Under the pieces are notes generated by a model, which did not search any database, was not told the DNA's origin, and saw nothing but the letters and a program-made list of their open reading frames with translations. The position numbers and the translations under genes were made by a program. A stretch of DNA of 64,000 nt. It comes from Gari tellinella. Taxonomy: Eukaryota; Mollusca; Bivalvia; Cardiida; Psammobiidae. Where the stretch lies: assembly GCA_922989275.2 (NCBI GenBank), contig OV277864.1:68700158-68764157 (forward strand). The letters run 5' to 3'. Shown here piece by piece: positions 33,982 through 44,591 of the stretch; position 1 is the first letter of the stretch; each line of letters opens with the position of its first letter.

Positions 33982-34037
33982 TACAAAAATGATGTCAATT
34001 TTTGCAAACAGTTTGTAGCCAGATTATACCCGATGTA

Positions 34038-34284
34038 CAGTGGGGAATCTGTTATTCTTTACCGTTTAAACGCAAACGTACGCAAACGCAAAACACTAAA
34101 ATGTAGAAAAGAACAACTTTTGGACAATTCTGATATTTCATGTTTATCTTGGTGGCAAACAGTTTGGAGCCTGATCAGACGCCGGGTTACCCGGCGTCTG
34201 ATCTGGCTCCAAACTGTTTGCACCGCAAATAATAGTTTTAGCGTAAACGCGTTTATTGGGGAAAGAATAACACATTCTCCACTG
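34038..34284 (+). mobile_element. TC1m MITE
   Basis: CAGTGGGGAATCTGTTATTC to AATAACACATTCTCCACTG, TA on both sides. GCCGGGTTACCCGGC palindrome; it follows a POGOc copy by about 55 bp. Confidence 0.9.
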
Positions 34285-34660
34285 TAACAAGGCATCTGAT
34301 CTTTTTGTCCCGCAGATATACAAATCAAATTTGTCATGTTCTATATATGGTTGCATAACCCTTTATGTTTACTTTCGTTTGAACTGGAAAACATAACGTC
34401 TTCTGCACTTTAAGACTTATGGCGAAAGTAGGTCAATCTTATCTACCTATCTTATTCATATTCAAATATGAGAAAAAAGCTGGATTAATGCATGATTAAC
34501 TACATCTTCGGGCAAGCTGATCTGTAGATAATTGCAAGGCAAAACAATTACACTGAACTCCATTACCAGCAAAGCAGATGGAAATTATTTATCGAATTAC
34601 CATGGTATTTGAGAAGATGAAGTAATCATCTCTATACCAACCAAAGTAATGACGTATTAA

Positions 34661-34880
34661 CTCTTTGCATGCTGGGTAATGTTTTCGTCGGAAACAATTG
34701 TCGTCTGACTCTGTTATAAAAATAGATTTTTCTAATTTTATTTTCAAAACTGTGTCAAAATGTCAAATAGTTTGGATCCTAATGAGACGCCGCATTACGC
34801 GGCGTCTCATTAGGATCCAAACTATATGCAAACAATGTCATAACCCGCTACAACTTGCCACACATCTGGGACAATGCATT
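34661..34880. mobile_element. PB1 MITE with doubly paired arm changes
   Basis: TTAA at 34657-34660, then CTCTTTGCATGCTGGGTAAT. Palindrome 34764-34828 reads GGATCCTAATGAGACGCC with complement GGCGTCTCATTAGGATCC: the variant bases are matched in both arms. The right boundary is estimated. Confidence 0.75.
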
Positions 34881-35289
34881 AACATCGCTCACTAAAGCCT
34901 CGAGCGATGTCAAGTCCAAGTGAAACATCAGTTGGTTGAAAAAGCCTGTAGTACACAGGCGAAAGCTCCCAAAGGTAAAGCTTTCAATATGTTTGTGTGT
35001 GAAATCAAAAAGTTTTAGAAGTTAATCATAATGAACAATACCACACAGTTGAATTTCCACAAGAAGTACACATGATATTTTAATGAATTCACTGTTACAA
35101 TGACATTAAACTTACATCCAGAAAAATGTTATTCTATACCGTTTAAGTGGAACAAAACGCAGCGTAATGCATTAAGATGTACAAACACGACAGTTTATTC
35201 TTTGAATTGAAGGCAATACAATTTTGATGAATTGAAGTCAGTTTATAAGTTATCCGAAAGAAATTGATCAGGATAGTATATCATTCAAT

Positions 35290-35486
35290 TATTTATAAGT
35301 TCTGGTCGCATATCCAATAATGTGTTACCTTGTGACAGTTTCGGTTCACCAACGGTGAACCTTCCTCAGACTGTGACCTCTTTGTAAGAGAATGATACCA
35401 CAGTCTGAGGAAGGTTCACCAACGGTGAACCGAAACTGTCACAAGGTAACCAAATTATAGGATATGCGACTAGAACTTATAAATAT
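35290..35486. mobile_element. Large hairpin MITE, second copy of the 3.8-kb family
   Basis: About 90-bp arms: ATTTATAAGTTCTGGTCGCA ... pairs with TGCGACTAGAACTTATAAAT. Each arm contains the smaller palindrome GGTTCACCAACGGTGAACC. Arms are close to identical, so the copy is young. Confidence 0.85.
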
Positions 35487-35918
35487 TTGAAGTTTATAGG
35501 CTAGTTATACTTGGGTTACGTTTGCAAGTAGTTTTTAAATTGATCAAATCATTTGTTACTTGATAGCGGATCCGGATAAAAACTGTTTGGCAAACGTTTG
35601 GAACGGAATTCATTAAAAACTTCATATGCAGTGGAGAAGATGGTATATTTTTCCTCTAAAATGAAAGTAAAATCAAATCAATGACATGGACAAAATGAAA
35701 ATGTGAAGGTTTAACCTATTTTAATCTGTTTCTGTGTCAGCATACTTTCTGCTTGTGTTTAGTTTTTGCTTTCTTTATAGATATATTTTGCTTTGCAATA
35801 TTTGTTAGTAATTTGAATCTATAATAGATCCCAAAAGCAAGCAGAAAGTACGCTAAATGGTATGACGTTTTTTGACGTCGTCAACGATGTCGTTAACCAT
35901 TATTTGTTTATTGTATAT

Positions 35919-35954
35919 CTCTGAATAGAAGAAGGCCACAGGCCGAAACATGTA
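35919..35954 (+). ncRNA. Degenerate hammerhead-like motif of a Penelope-type relic
   Basis: CTGAATAGAAGAAGGCCACA then GGCCGAAACATGT: a stem II (GGCC/GGCC) followed by GAAAC and a short ACATGT stem III. The CTGATGA box is damaged, so catalysis is unlikely. No coding remnant is seen nearby. Confidence 0.35.
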
Positions 35955-36039
35955 AGGAAATTTAATAAACTAATGTTCATTTCATCGAGTTTTTCTCTGA
36001 TACAAATTTATTATAACAATTTTAATAATTTATGTCTGA

Positions 36040-36105
36040 GTAGCAAACCGTTTGGAGTTGATCAGACGCCGGGTGATCTGATTCCAAACTTTTGTCAAAG
36101 GAAAT
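36040..36105. repeat. Degenerate MITE palindrome at the array edge
   Basis: GCAAACCGTTTGGAGTTGAT ... GATCTGATTCCAAACTTTTG with most of the right centre deleted. It abuts the 59-bp tandem array. Confidence 0.6.
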
Positions 36106-36109
36106 ATGT

Positions 36110-37085
36110 CTTATTCTTTAACCGTTCACCGCTAAACTTTGTTTTCTGCTTTAATCGTTCACCGCAAAACTTAGTTTTCTGCTTTAACCGTAAAACTTAG
36201 TTTTATGATTTAATCGTTCACCGCAAAACTTAGTTTTCTGCTTTAACCGTAAAACTTAGTTTTATGATTTAATCGCTCACCACCAAACTTTGTTTTCTGC
36301 TTTAACCGTAAAACTTAGTTTTATGATTTAATCGCTCACCACCAAACTTTGTTTTCTGCTTTAACCGTAAAACTTAGTTTTATGATTTAATCGCTCACCA
36401 CCAAACTTTGTTTTCTGCTTTAACCGTAAAACTTAGTTTTATGATTTAATCGCTCACCACCAAACTTTGTTTTCTGCTTTAACCGTAAAACTTAGTTTTA
36501 TGATTTAATCGCTCACCACCAAACTTTGTTTTCTGCTTTAACCGTAAAACTTAGTTTTATGATTTAATCGCTCACCACCAAACTTTGTTTTCTGCTTTAA
36601 CCGTAAAACTTAGTTTTATGATTTAATCGCTCACCACCAAACTTTGTTTTCTGCTTTAACCGTAAAACTTAGTTTTATGATTTAATCGCTCACCACCAAA
36701 CTTTGTTTTCTGCTTTAACCGTAAAACTTAGTTTTATGATTTAATCGCTCACCACCAAACTTTGTTTTCTGCTTTAACCGTAAAACTTAGTTTTATGATT
36801 TAATCGCTCAGCACCAAACTTTGTTTTCTGCTTTAACCGTAAAACTTAGTTTTCTGATTTAATCGCTCAGCACCAAACTTTGTTTTCTGCTTTAACCGTA
36901 AAACTTAGTTTTATGATTTAATCGCTCAGCACCAAACTTTGTTTTCTGCTTTAACCGTAAAACTTAGTTTTATGATTTAATCGCTCAGCACCAAACTTTG
37001 TTTTCTGCTTTAATCGTTCACCAGCAATTTTTGTCATCTGCTTTAATCGATCATAGCCAATTTTTGCCGTCTGCGCCAATCTTAT
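36110..37085. repeat. 59-bp tandem array, about 14 units
   Basis: CCGTAAAACTTAG recurs 14 times, with a steady 59-bp period in the body of the array. The unit is two related halves (CTGCTTTAACCGTAAAACTT and TGATTTAATCGCTCACCACC...). The first units have GTTCACCGC, the middle block GCTCACCACC and the last block GCTCAGCACC. Edge units (36110-36180, 37011-37085) are decayed 30-33 bp versions. No coding role is seen. Confidence 0.95.
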
Positions 37086-37649
37086 CACCGGTATTTAATC
37101 CTTTCATTGCAATATTTTGTCTCATGTACAATATGTAGCAAATTTATGGAATAAAATATGTTTAAACTAACATTTTGTCGTCTGCTGAACATTATCCTTT
37201 AGACGTTACGCACGGTGTTGGTACCAATTTCAAAATTGCGACGATATCGCGGATTTATTACATCGAAACAAGAAATATATTTGACGTATCGTCATGGTTT
37301 ATACCTCAAAACAACCGCATTGAAAATCTCTATCCAAATACAATATTGAAATTGTAATGAAAGTATATGCCTTTCAGCAGTATGCAATTGAAAAATGAAA
37401 ATAACGTCAAAATTGCGTGTAGACGCGTAACAAAACGTGACGGCTCATAACATAAAAATCAATACACCGAATCCTATTATACATGAAATCGTCCAATATT
37501 TTGTTAAAAGTTACCGTCTATATGTACGTATAATGACACAATGTTGTTTTAACAGTATTACATGCATGAATCAAAACAAAGTGATAGATAAATGCATGAA
37601 ACCCTGTAGACACTCCGATATTGTGCAGAAAAAATAGAGGGATGGGTTT

Positions 37650-37745
37650 TAGCTTTTTATTTATGCTTTTCGGTGGATTACCACGATATAGCAGTGGATG
37701 ATCACTTGGTAATCCACTGCAGTGGATTATCACCAATCGCTTTTA
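37650..37745. repeat. Short inverted GTGGATTA repeats
   Basis: GGTGGATTACCAC, CAGTGGATGATCAC, GGTAATCCACTG and CAGTGGATTATCACC alternate in direct and inverted form. Confidence 0.6.
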
Positions 37746-38024
37746 TTATGAATTTTCCCCGTAGGGCTCCCCAAGAATCGTAGTCAATCGTGTCTTATCG
37801 TTAAATTCCGGCAGTCCGATTTGTCGCGAACTACTCACCGGAAGAGCACGAATCCAAACTCGGGAGCAACGAAGTCATTCGGATGACGTCATTATACCGC
37901 CAACTGTCACGCGCATGTGTTCGACATAAAACGTGGGGCTCAACACGGGATAAATAATGTACGTTCGCTTTCAATTTTTAAACAATTTCGTTTAAAAAGT
38001 GGCTTAAAAGCATAAATAAATAGA

Positions 38025-38180
38025 ATAACTGTGTTTTTTCAGTGTAAGATCGAATTTAATCCATTTCGTGAACATCAGACTGTTATATTTTCACTCGTGG
38101 CTTCGCCACTCGTGAAAATATAACGTCTGATGTTCACTCAATGGATTAAATTTCGATCTTACACTGAAAAAAACAGTTAT
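38025..38180. repeat. Long hairpin with a GTGGCTTCGCCAC apex
   Basis: About 75-bp arms: ATAACTGTGTTTTTTCAGTG pairs with CACTGAAAAAAACAGTTAT, and CATCAGAC.GTTATATTTTCAC with its partner. Few mismatches. Confidence 0.9.
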
Positions 38181-38299
38181 CCTCTATATGTTTAGTTATA
38201 AAGAATAAATAATCATTATAATAAAAAAAGCATTTTTGAATATAGTCTCAAACCATTGTTTATGGAAATATAATTGTTTTTAAAATTCTATTGTATATG

Positions 38300-38595
38300 C
38301 CCGAGAAATTTCTATTTTTGTAGCGTCTACAGAAATGTCCCTAAATCTAAAATGTGACGTAATTTACGTCAAATTTAAAGGTTATTGATGTTTAAACGGT
38401 ACAACGCAACCGAACAGATGGGAAATCTTGATTATTATCATTGTTTTCTAAATAGCATTTTATTTTTTTTCACAGAACTAATGCCAATGGGATGGTTAAT
38501 AATCTTACATAATTTTGTTTGTATACCGTCTACAAAAATGTCCCCAAAACGTAAAATTGTCGGGTTCGACGTCAAATTTTGAAGGTACGACTGAT
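38300..38595. repeat. Diverged direct repeat pair
   Basis: 'gtctacagaaatgtccctaa' with TAAAATGTGACG...CGTCAAATTT (38325-38380) recurs as 'gtctacaaaaatgtccccaa' with CGACGTCAAATTTT (38528-38582). Confidence 0.6.
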
Positions 38596-38859
38596 ACATC
38601 AGAAGAATAAGACAGCATGCGACGGATAATTTATGATTTTATGACCTTAGAAGGTGAAAAAAGATCTGGGAAAATTATCATAAGTCATTTAGATATTTTA
38701 GATAACTGTATTTGTTAACATACACGAACATGAAAAAGTAAAAAAGCCGATAGTTCGTCGTTCGTTCGTTAACGTCGTATATTTGACTGATCATTTTTTT
38801 ATCAACCACTTACTCACTCCCACTACTTTCTCACCCTACTGTCTGTATGTCTTTTCTCC

Positions 38860-39320
38860 TTTCTTGAATAGCAGTTATAGATAGATCGACTGATAAGGTA
38901 AAATTATTTGTTTGTTTGTTTGTTTCTTGAAAAAGAGCTACAGATAGATCGACTGATCAGGTAAATTTTATTCTTTATTTATTTCTCTGTTTGATTCTTT
39001 GCTAGTTTTTTTCTTGAAAAGCAATTAGGCCTATCGATAGTTCGACTGGTGAGGTGAACTTGTTTCTTGCTTTAATTTCCTTTTTTCGTTTTTTCTTTTT
39101 CTCTCTCTCTCTCTCTTTCTTTCTTTTTTCTTTCTTTTTCTTGAAAAAATAGTTATAGATAGACCGACTGATGAGATGAATTTGTTTATTTACCTGTCTG
39201 TTTTTGTCTGTAAAACAGTTGAGGAAAGATCGATTGATAATGTGATTTTCTTCCTTTCTCTGTCTCTCTCTCTCTCTCTCGAAAAGCAGTAATAGATAGA
39301 TCGATTGACAACGTGAATTT
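38860..39320. repeat. Degenerate minisatellite, about six units, with pyrimidine expansions
   Basis: Units of the form CTTGAAAAGCAGTTATAGAT then AGATCGACTGATGAGGTGAA are separated by runs of TTTG, CTTT or TC. The spacer lengths vary most. Confidence 0.85.
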
Positions 39321-39672
39321 GTTTGAAATTCAGATTCATTATAAAGAATTTCCCGTAAAAGAACAATGCAAACAAACACAGTTAGAAACAGAATGCAGCT
39401 GAGTACAGTAAAAAAAAAATATATAATATTTACATTATAAACATTCTCATGTTTATTTTATAGTTCAGTTTATCTTCCCGTGTAATAAGCAAGTTTTGAG
39501 ACGAAAAACAGAGTAAGCGACGTTTCCGTCGATTTTGACGTTTTTGACGTTACGGCAATTGGTACCGACACCGTGCGTAACGTCTTTAACTTTCAAATTG
39601 TGTCGTTTGATCTAATGCTTTCATCGCCTTCTCTAATATTTCGTCTTTCAAATTTGCAAATTGTATTTGAAT

Positions 39673-39912
39673 GTCAGTCGATCTTTGATATCTCGAACTC
39701 GCTTAAGTCGAAAACATCTTTTAACTTTGAAAAAACGAATACGTAAGCAACTTCGGACAAAAAAAATTGCTCAACGCAGATGTTCTCAGAGATGAAGTTA
39801 TGGTCTTCTTCGAAATCGAAGGACAAAGTAACTATGTAAGACTAAAGCTAGTTTAATATTTTAAAATTCAGGAAATTTCGACTTAAGCGGATTCGAGATA
39901 CCGAGATTCGAT
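39673..39912. mobile_element. Pogo/Tigger-type MITE
   Basis: CAGTCGATCTTTGATATCTC at left, GAGATACCGAGATTCGATTG at right, each with a TTAAGTCG/CGACTTAAG subterminal box. Flanking TA is mutated. Confidence 0.7.
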
Positions 39913-40280
39913 TGTGTTTGTAATTTGATGAAAAATAAAATAGAGTTCCAAAAGGTTGACTATAAAAGTAAGTAAGACATTTGTACCGTAGATTATTTCA
40001 CAAACACTAAGCATAATAACCGATCCACTATCTTCTGACTGACACACATTACGCAAAACAATACAGAACAAATGGACAATAGCAGCTAACATGATTGGTT
40101 ACAAAAAGTATATGGCCTTTACGGGCTAAAAAGACATGCTAAAAACCAAACTGTACATGAGAGAAGAAACTGACGCAAACGAAACGCAATAGAATGGAAA
40201 AGTTTTAAAATTAAAGTGTCCCTCTTACGAAACTTCATACGACAAAATTAATATTGGCGTAAGTCAGATTCTAAAAGTCT

Positions 40281-40399
40281 CAATTTGTAATCTATTTCTC
40301 CATCTAATCATGTCTTGTGACCTATCTTTAGAATCGTCATTTTAAGACGATTCCAAGGAGATGTCACAAGACATGATTATAAGGAGAAATCAGTAATTG
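40281..40399. repeat. Hairpin MITE with AATCATGTCTTGTGAC arms
   Basis: ATCATGTCTTGTGAC and GAATCGTC pair with GACGATTC and GTCACAAGACATGAT. Outer arms (CAATTTGTAATCTATTTCTCC / GGAGAAATCAGTAATTG) are weaker. Confidence 0.8.
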
Positions 40400-40664
40400 G
40401 ATGTATTTTGAAATGTTGACTTACGATCATATCGTATGACGGGCTCCTGGCGATTAGTTATCATCTAAGTGGAAAACAGACTGGAGACTCACTTGAAATG
40501 GAAATAATTGTTTTGACAAACACGCATTTATTTTAGAAAGAATTACGCCTTCTCCTCTGTAAATAGTAATAATCGGTGATATTTACATATATAGAATAGA
40601 TACAATGTCATCACCCTCTTAGAGTTTTATTTGGCGTCTGTACTTAAACCTCAGCCCACAAATA

Positions 40665-41019
40665 CAGTGCTCCCTCCCTACAGCGACTTTCCCAACAACG
40701 ACTCCCTCCTTACAACGACTATTGTCGCAATTCCCTAAACAGGAAAAATTATGCCTACGTGTTTACTATCGTAATACCGTTTGCTTAAAATCATCGTCTG
40801 CTGGTTTTTTTAAAGTTGCATAATGGACTTTTTACAGAAAACCTTAATGACGCGTGACAAACAGCTTGCATCTAGATCAGACGCCGCCATATGCGGCGTC
40901 TGATCTTGATTCAAGCTGTTTGCGAATTGAAGCGAATTTCCCTCCCTATAACGACTCCTTCCGAACAACGCACACAAGTTTTGTCTCCAATTGGATGTCG
41001 CTGCAGAGAGGGAATGCTG
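40665..41019 (+). mobile_element. POGOc composite MITE
   Basis: TA at 40663-40664; CAGTGCTCCCTCCCTACAGC to GCAGAGAGGGAATGCTG (right flank AA). Palindrome GCATCTAGATCAGACGCCGCC/ATGCGGCGTCTGATCTTGATTC with an ATAT-like centre. Confidence 0.88.
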
Positions 41020-41116
41020 AAGATGTCTTTTCATGTCTATATCCCGTCCTATTAAAGGACCACAAGCAGCTTTTCTTTATCATGACAACTGATTGCGTCA
41101 AGCAGGTTACATTGTA

Positions 41117-41363
41117 ACCCTTCCATGATCAAATTTATCGTGAGCTTTTTACCCCTTAACCGCCATATTGTCACTGGCTGCAATATTGTTGTCTACAATA
41201 TCGTGTAAAAGTTAGATTAAAGGCAGTATAACTGACGTAATTTCAAATCAAGTGGCAAACAGTTTTGATCCTGATCAGACGCCGCGTTACGCGGCGTCTG
41301 ATCAGGAACAAAGCTTTTTGCAAATGCGCTTTATGACGAAATTGAGAGTTAAAGGGTTACATG
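41117..41363. mobile_element. PB1 MITE, long form
   Basis: The left end CCCTTCCATGATCAAATTTA then CGTGAGCTTTTTACC is the extended PB1 terminus seen also at 2800, 47200 and 57460; GCAATATTGTTGTCTAC follows. Palindrome GATCCTGATCAGACGCCGCG/CGCGGCGTCTGATCAGGAAC. Right end GTTAAAGGGTTA. Confidence 0.78.
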
Positions 41364-41601
41364 TAAAGAAGAACTCTCTTTTTAGGAGCTTTGTACCTTT
41401 TTACAGTCTGCTTTGAGAGCCGAACTGCCTTGAAAACCGAAAATGGAAAACATTCAGTGGCTGTACACAGCGATTGTACAGTTTTATAAGGTCAGTGACC
41501 GGCTCATGGTAAAACGAAAACAATTTCATTGGTTTGCCATATTCTTTGGCTTCATTCCGTAATTAAACAAATCTTCTGGAGGCTGACGGAAATGTAACAG
41601 T

Positions 41602-41812
41602 ATGGTTTGTAATGCCGCTATAGAAAATATTTACAACGATGACATTGTCCCCCCCAAAAAAAACCCCCAAAACAACAGAAACAAAAACAACAACAACAAA
41701 CAAACAAAAACCCGCGTTGCAGCTAAATACATCATTACGATGTTGACGATGAAAAAGATTATGATGTCGACAACGACTACGATGGCAATTTTAACAATCA
41801 TTGAGTTGAATA
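41602..41812. other. Low-complexity AAC/ACA-rich stretch
   Basis: C- and A-rich runs followed by ACGATG/ACGACT units. ORFs on both strands are low-complexity and not credible genes. Confidence 0.5.
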
Positions 41813-41814
41813 TA

Positions 41815-43122
41815 CGAGGGCCGTTCATTTAATTATGTCAATTTTGCGTTTTTCTGGCCTCCAACTAACACTAGCGTATTGAAATTGTGTATGCTTCACA
41901 ATAAAGTAATTGTACATATTGACTGAAAATTTCGTTTGAATCCGTCAAGCAGTTTAGATTTTATTGAAGATTAAAGTTGGTCATTTCATAGACACTGGCT
42001 ATTGTAGAGGATGTAATGGCGTACGGTGAAATACAGGCTTACGGTAAAGGTCGAATAATTTTGAAAATATCGATTCCATTGATATACTTTGAACTTTATT
42101 TGATAAATTGAAGATTTGCAGTTTCATGAATGTCATTTTCTAATCAAAACAAGCAATTTAAAGATTACTACTTTTACTTTTGGACGGCTACTATTCACTT
42201 TTGCGGGTGCCAAGGTTAAAACTGCTGCTGTAGTTAATCTACTAAAACAACACGCAAAACAAGCATTTAAATATATAACTGACAGTGTTGGTAAAATATC
42301 GGGTTCATATCATATGCTTTTGATACGGGAGTGTAAAGTTAGAAGTTGTTTTGTGTGGTGGACCACTTATCTTTTTATTGAAAATAATACTACATACTCA
42401 TGAAATACGTTGTAAAACCCATGTCGAAAAGCAGAAATATATAGAAATTACACATTTCTCAGCTGCCTTAAAGTGATTTATAATTATAAGCAACACAAAT
42501 TAATCATTTTATCGCCAGATGATGTGTAAAGAAAGATTTAGATTGGTTATTGCGAAATACTAAAATGCGCGGGAAAAAGTTTTAAATGCAATTCCGTTTG
42601 AAATGTGATCACGCTTTACTTAAATTTAGAAACCAATCAACCAAAAAGCTCTGAGGAGGGTTTATAAAGTCAATATACTGAAAAAAATAAGAATTATTAT
42701 GCAAAACATAAACCTGCAATCCGAATTTTAAGATCGCCCTCATAAATAAAATTGTAGATTTCCCCCACTTGTATAATAGTAAATGATTTCCTGGAAAATT
42801 AAACGATAGCCCAGCTACCCCGCCTGTTTCATTCACCGCAATATGGTTCTTATATTTGATTTTCGTTCCTTTTATCGAATAAATATAATTTTGTATGCCG
42901 AGCCATCTCTCAAATGTAAGCCGAACCATGCCGTTTTACAGTGTTTTCGAGGTACACCTAAAAAGGATATCTTTTCCACTTTTTAAATTCAAATTTGAAT
43001 ATTTAAATAATATATTTCTGTCAAAGAGAAGTGTATCTAAGGGTTGGACAGAATGACATATGCACAAATCTTATATTGCGCCTATAAGGACCCCGATGAC
43101 AAAATTAAATGAACGCCCCTCG
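41815..43122. mobile_element. 1.3-kb mariner-like element without recognisable transposase
   Basis: TA at 41813-41814 and 43123-43124. The ends CGAGGGCCGTTCATTTAATT and complement AATTAAATGAACGCCCCTCG are mariner-type (CGAGGG...TTCA). The length, 1308 bp, fits a complete mariner, but neither the 95-codon plus-strand frame (42116-42403) nor the 106-codon minus-strand frame (42609-42929) shows catalytic motifs. Either the transposase is decayed beyond reading or the interior is unrelated filler. Confidence 0.7.
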
Positions 43123-43359
43123 TACATTTACTTATCAGTAATATACGGTAACTGTTTATGTAAGTTTCTCCGAAAATATGTATAAAAATAATATGTGTAT
43201 ATCCAAAGTATACAGCTTACTTAAGCTGCATTTATTGCATGTTCGTGTATACAGCTCGTCATGTGCTTTATACACACAAATGTCTCTCACACGTGAGCTG
43301 AAGTCGACCTGAGCTATTTATATACGGGGTAATGTCCGATGATTGCATGAATCCATGTG

Positions 43360-43536
43360 ATCTATGACGTCATTTTAAACAAGGATCGTCTGCTTTTATT
43401 TCTCAAATTTAAATTTTATGTATTTTGTCTGAAGAAATAATGAAATAAGTATCAAACAGTTTTAATCTTGAACAGACGCGGCATCTGGTCAGGATCCAAA
43501 CTATTCGCAAATAACCATAGTACTCCGGTGAAGGGG
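43360..43536. mobile_element. PB1 MITE, decayed
   Basis: GATCGTCTGC, then a palindrome reduced to CAAACAGTTTTAATCTTGAA / GGTCAGGATCCAAACTATTC; right end CCGGTGAAGGGG before TTAA 43537-43540. Confidence 0.65.
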
Positions 43537-43540
43537 TTAA

Positions 43541-44585
43541 GGTGATTCGACAGCGGGCGGGCCGCATTTCGAATTCCGGAAATGCTGATGACTTTCACCT
43601 GATCTTTGCGGCACGTGCTTATAGTAGAAAATGTAGATAAAGAAAAGTTTGAACTGCTTCAGTGTCTTCTCTGTTAGCGCAGTTGATACGGTGATTGACT
43701 TGCAATCCAAATGTTCTAGGTTCGATTCCCACTCGCTTCAAAACTTTTTTTTTAACAAATTGTCCGATTTTAGTGACTAGTCAATCCATAACGCAGTGAT
43801 CAAAGGACAGGCTATGTTTAGTCACGTAATAATGAATAATATCAGATGCAAGTCTAGTCAAGTAACAGCTAAATTTGTGAGGATTATAGCCTATATGACA
43901 GATGGCAGCTTAACAAAGGACAAAGGTAATGCTAAAAGATAGATCCTAAAGGAGCTTGTATGCATTACTTTTGTTATGCATTAAACATCCGCTTGCCTTA
44001 AAAGATATACAGGCTACCGTATTCAATGGTCCCTTATTACAGGTTTGACTTAAGGTATTATTTAGAGCTGACGGCATTTTAAAGTTGAACTCAAGGGAGG
44101 TTACTCGTTTTATGTTAACATTTTGTCAGAATTTCAGGAAATCATGTATAAAATGCAAATTCCACTGTAGATTTTCATTAAATTTTTGTGACTAGTAGAA
44201 TAAAGTTATATCTATATAATAAGAGTAAAATTAGTGTATGTTAAACAGCTAAATGTTTTGTAATTTGAGATTTTCAGAATTTGACTTTTTTAAAATATTG
44301 ATATTTCCAGAAAATATGTTATGAAATACTTTTTTTTGCCCACTATCTTATAGTCTATGTACAGTTTACTTGAATGTACAGAAATTATTGAGTTATATCA
44401 TTTTATAAAGAAAGTATTCCTGTTTATTAAAAAAGGAGCTTTTCTCGACAAAAGGTCCTCTCAGAAAAAAACGGCACTGTAACTTTTTTTTATATTAACG
44501 ATTTTTCACTCTCCATATGGTATATTTCAATTTAATCAAGGTTTCAAAGAATTCTGACACAGAATAAGCTGACCCGCGAACCACC
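43541..44585. mobile_element. TTAA-flanked 1045-bp element with GGTGRTTCG ends
   Basis: TTAA at 43537-43540 and 44586-44589. The left end GGTGATTCGACAGCGGG and right end CCCGCGAACCACC are inverted repeats. It inserted at the TTAA that already ended a PB1 copy. A tRNA-like segment lies inside. No transposase is seen. Confidence 0.7.
43676..43745 (+). repeat. tRNA-like segment (SINE head or tRNA pseudogene)
   Basis: TTAGCGCAGTTGATACGG resembles an A box and AGGTTCGATTCCCACT is a B box at normal spacing, followed by a T8-T9 run. The anticodon arm is irregular (loop GACTTGC lacks the usual U33), so it is unlikely to be a working tRNA gene. Confidence 0.65.
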
Positions 44586-44591
44586 TTAATT

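Larger units (their letters stand above)
37200..39587. mobile_element. Candidate 2.4-kb element of the GACGT-end family
   Basis: AGACGTTACGCACGGTGTTG at 37201 recurs as its complement at 39558-39587 (ACCGACACCGTGCGTAACGT). The ends are related to those of 17396-20196. Subterminal GACGTTT/GACGTC motifs cluster at 39515-39555. It contains a long hairpin (38025-38180) and the 38.9-kb minisatellite. No transposase is visible. Confidence 0.55.

Noticed and set aside
36110..37085. CRISPR-like regular array
   Set aside because: The units are contiguous tandem copies without unique spacers, in a eukaryotic setting.
41602..41832. Low-complexity ORFs
   Set aside because: They reflect AAC/ACA-rich sequence.
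42116..42929. Genes in the mariner-like interval (95- and 106-codon frames)
   Set aside because: No domain, no splice context and no agreement with mariner transposase motifs.
43676..43745. Functional tRNA gene
   Set aside because: A and B boxes are present, but the anticodon arm is irregular and no proper acceptor stem pairing is seen.
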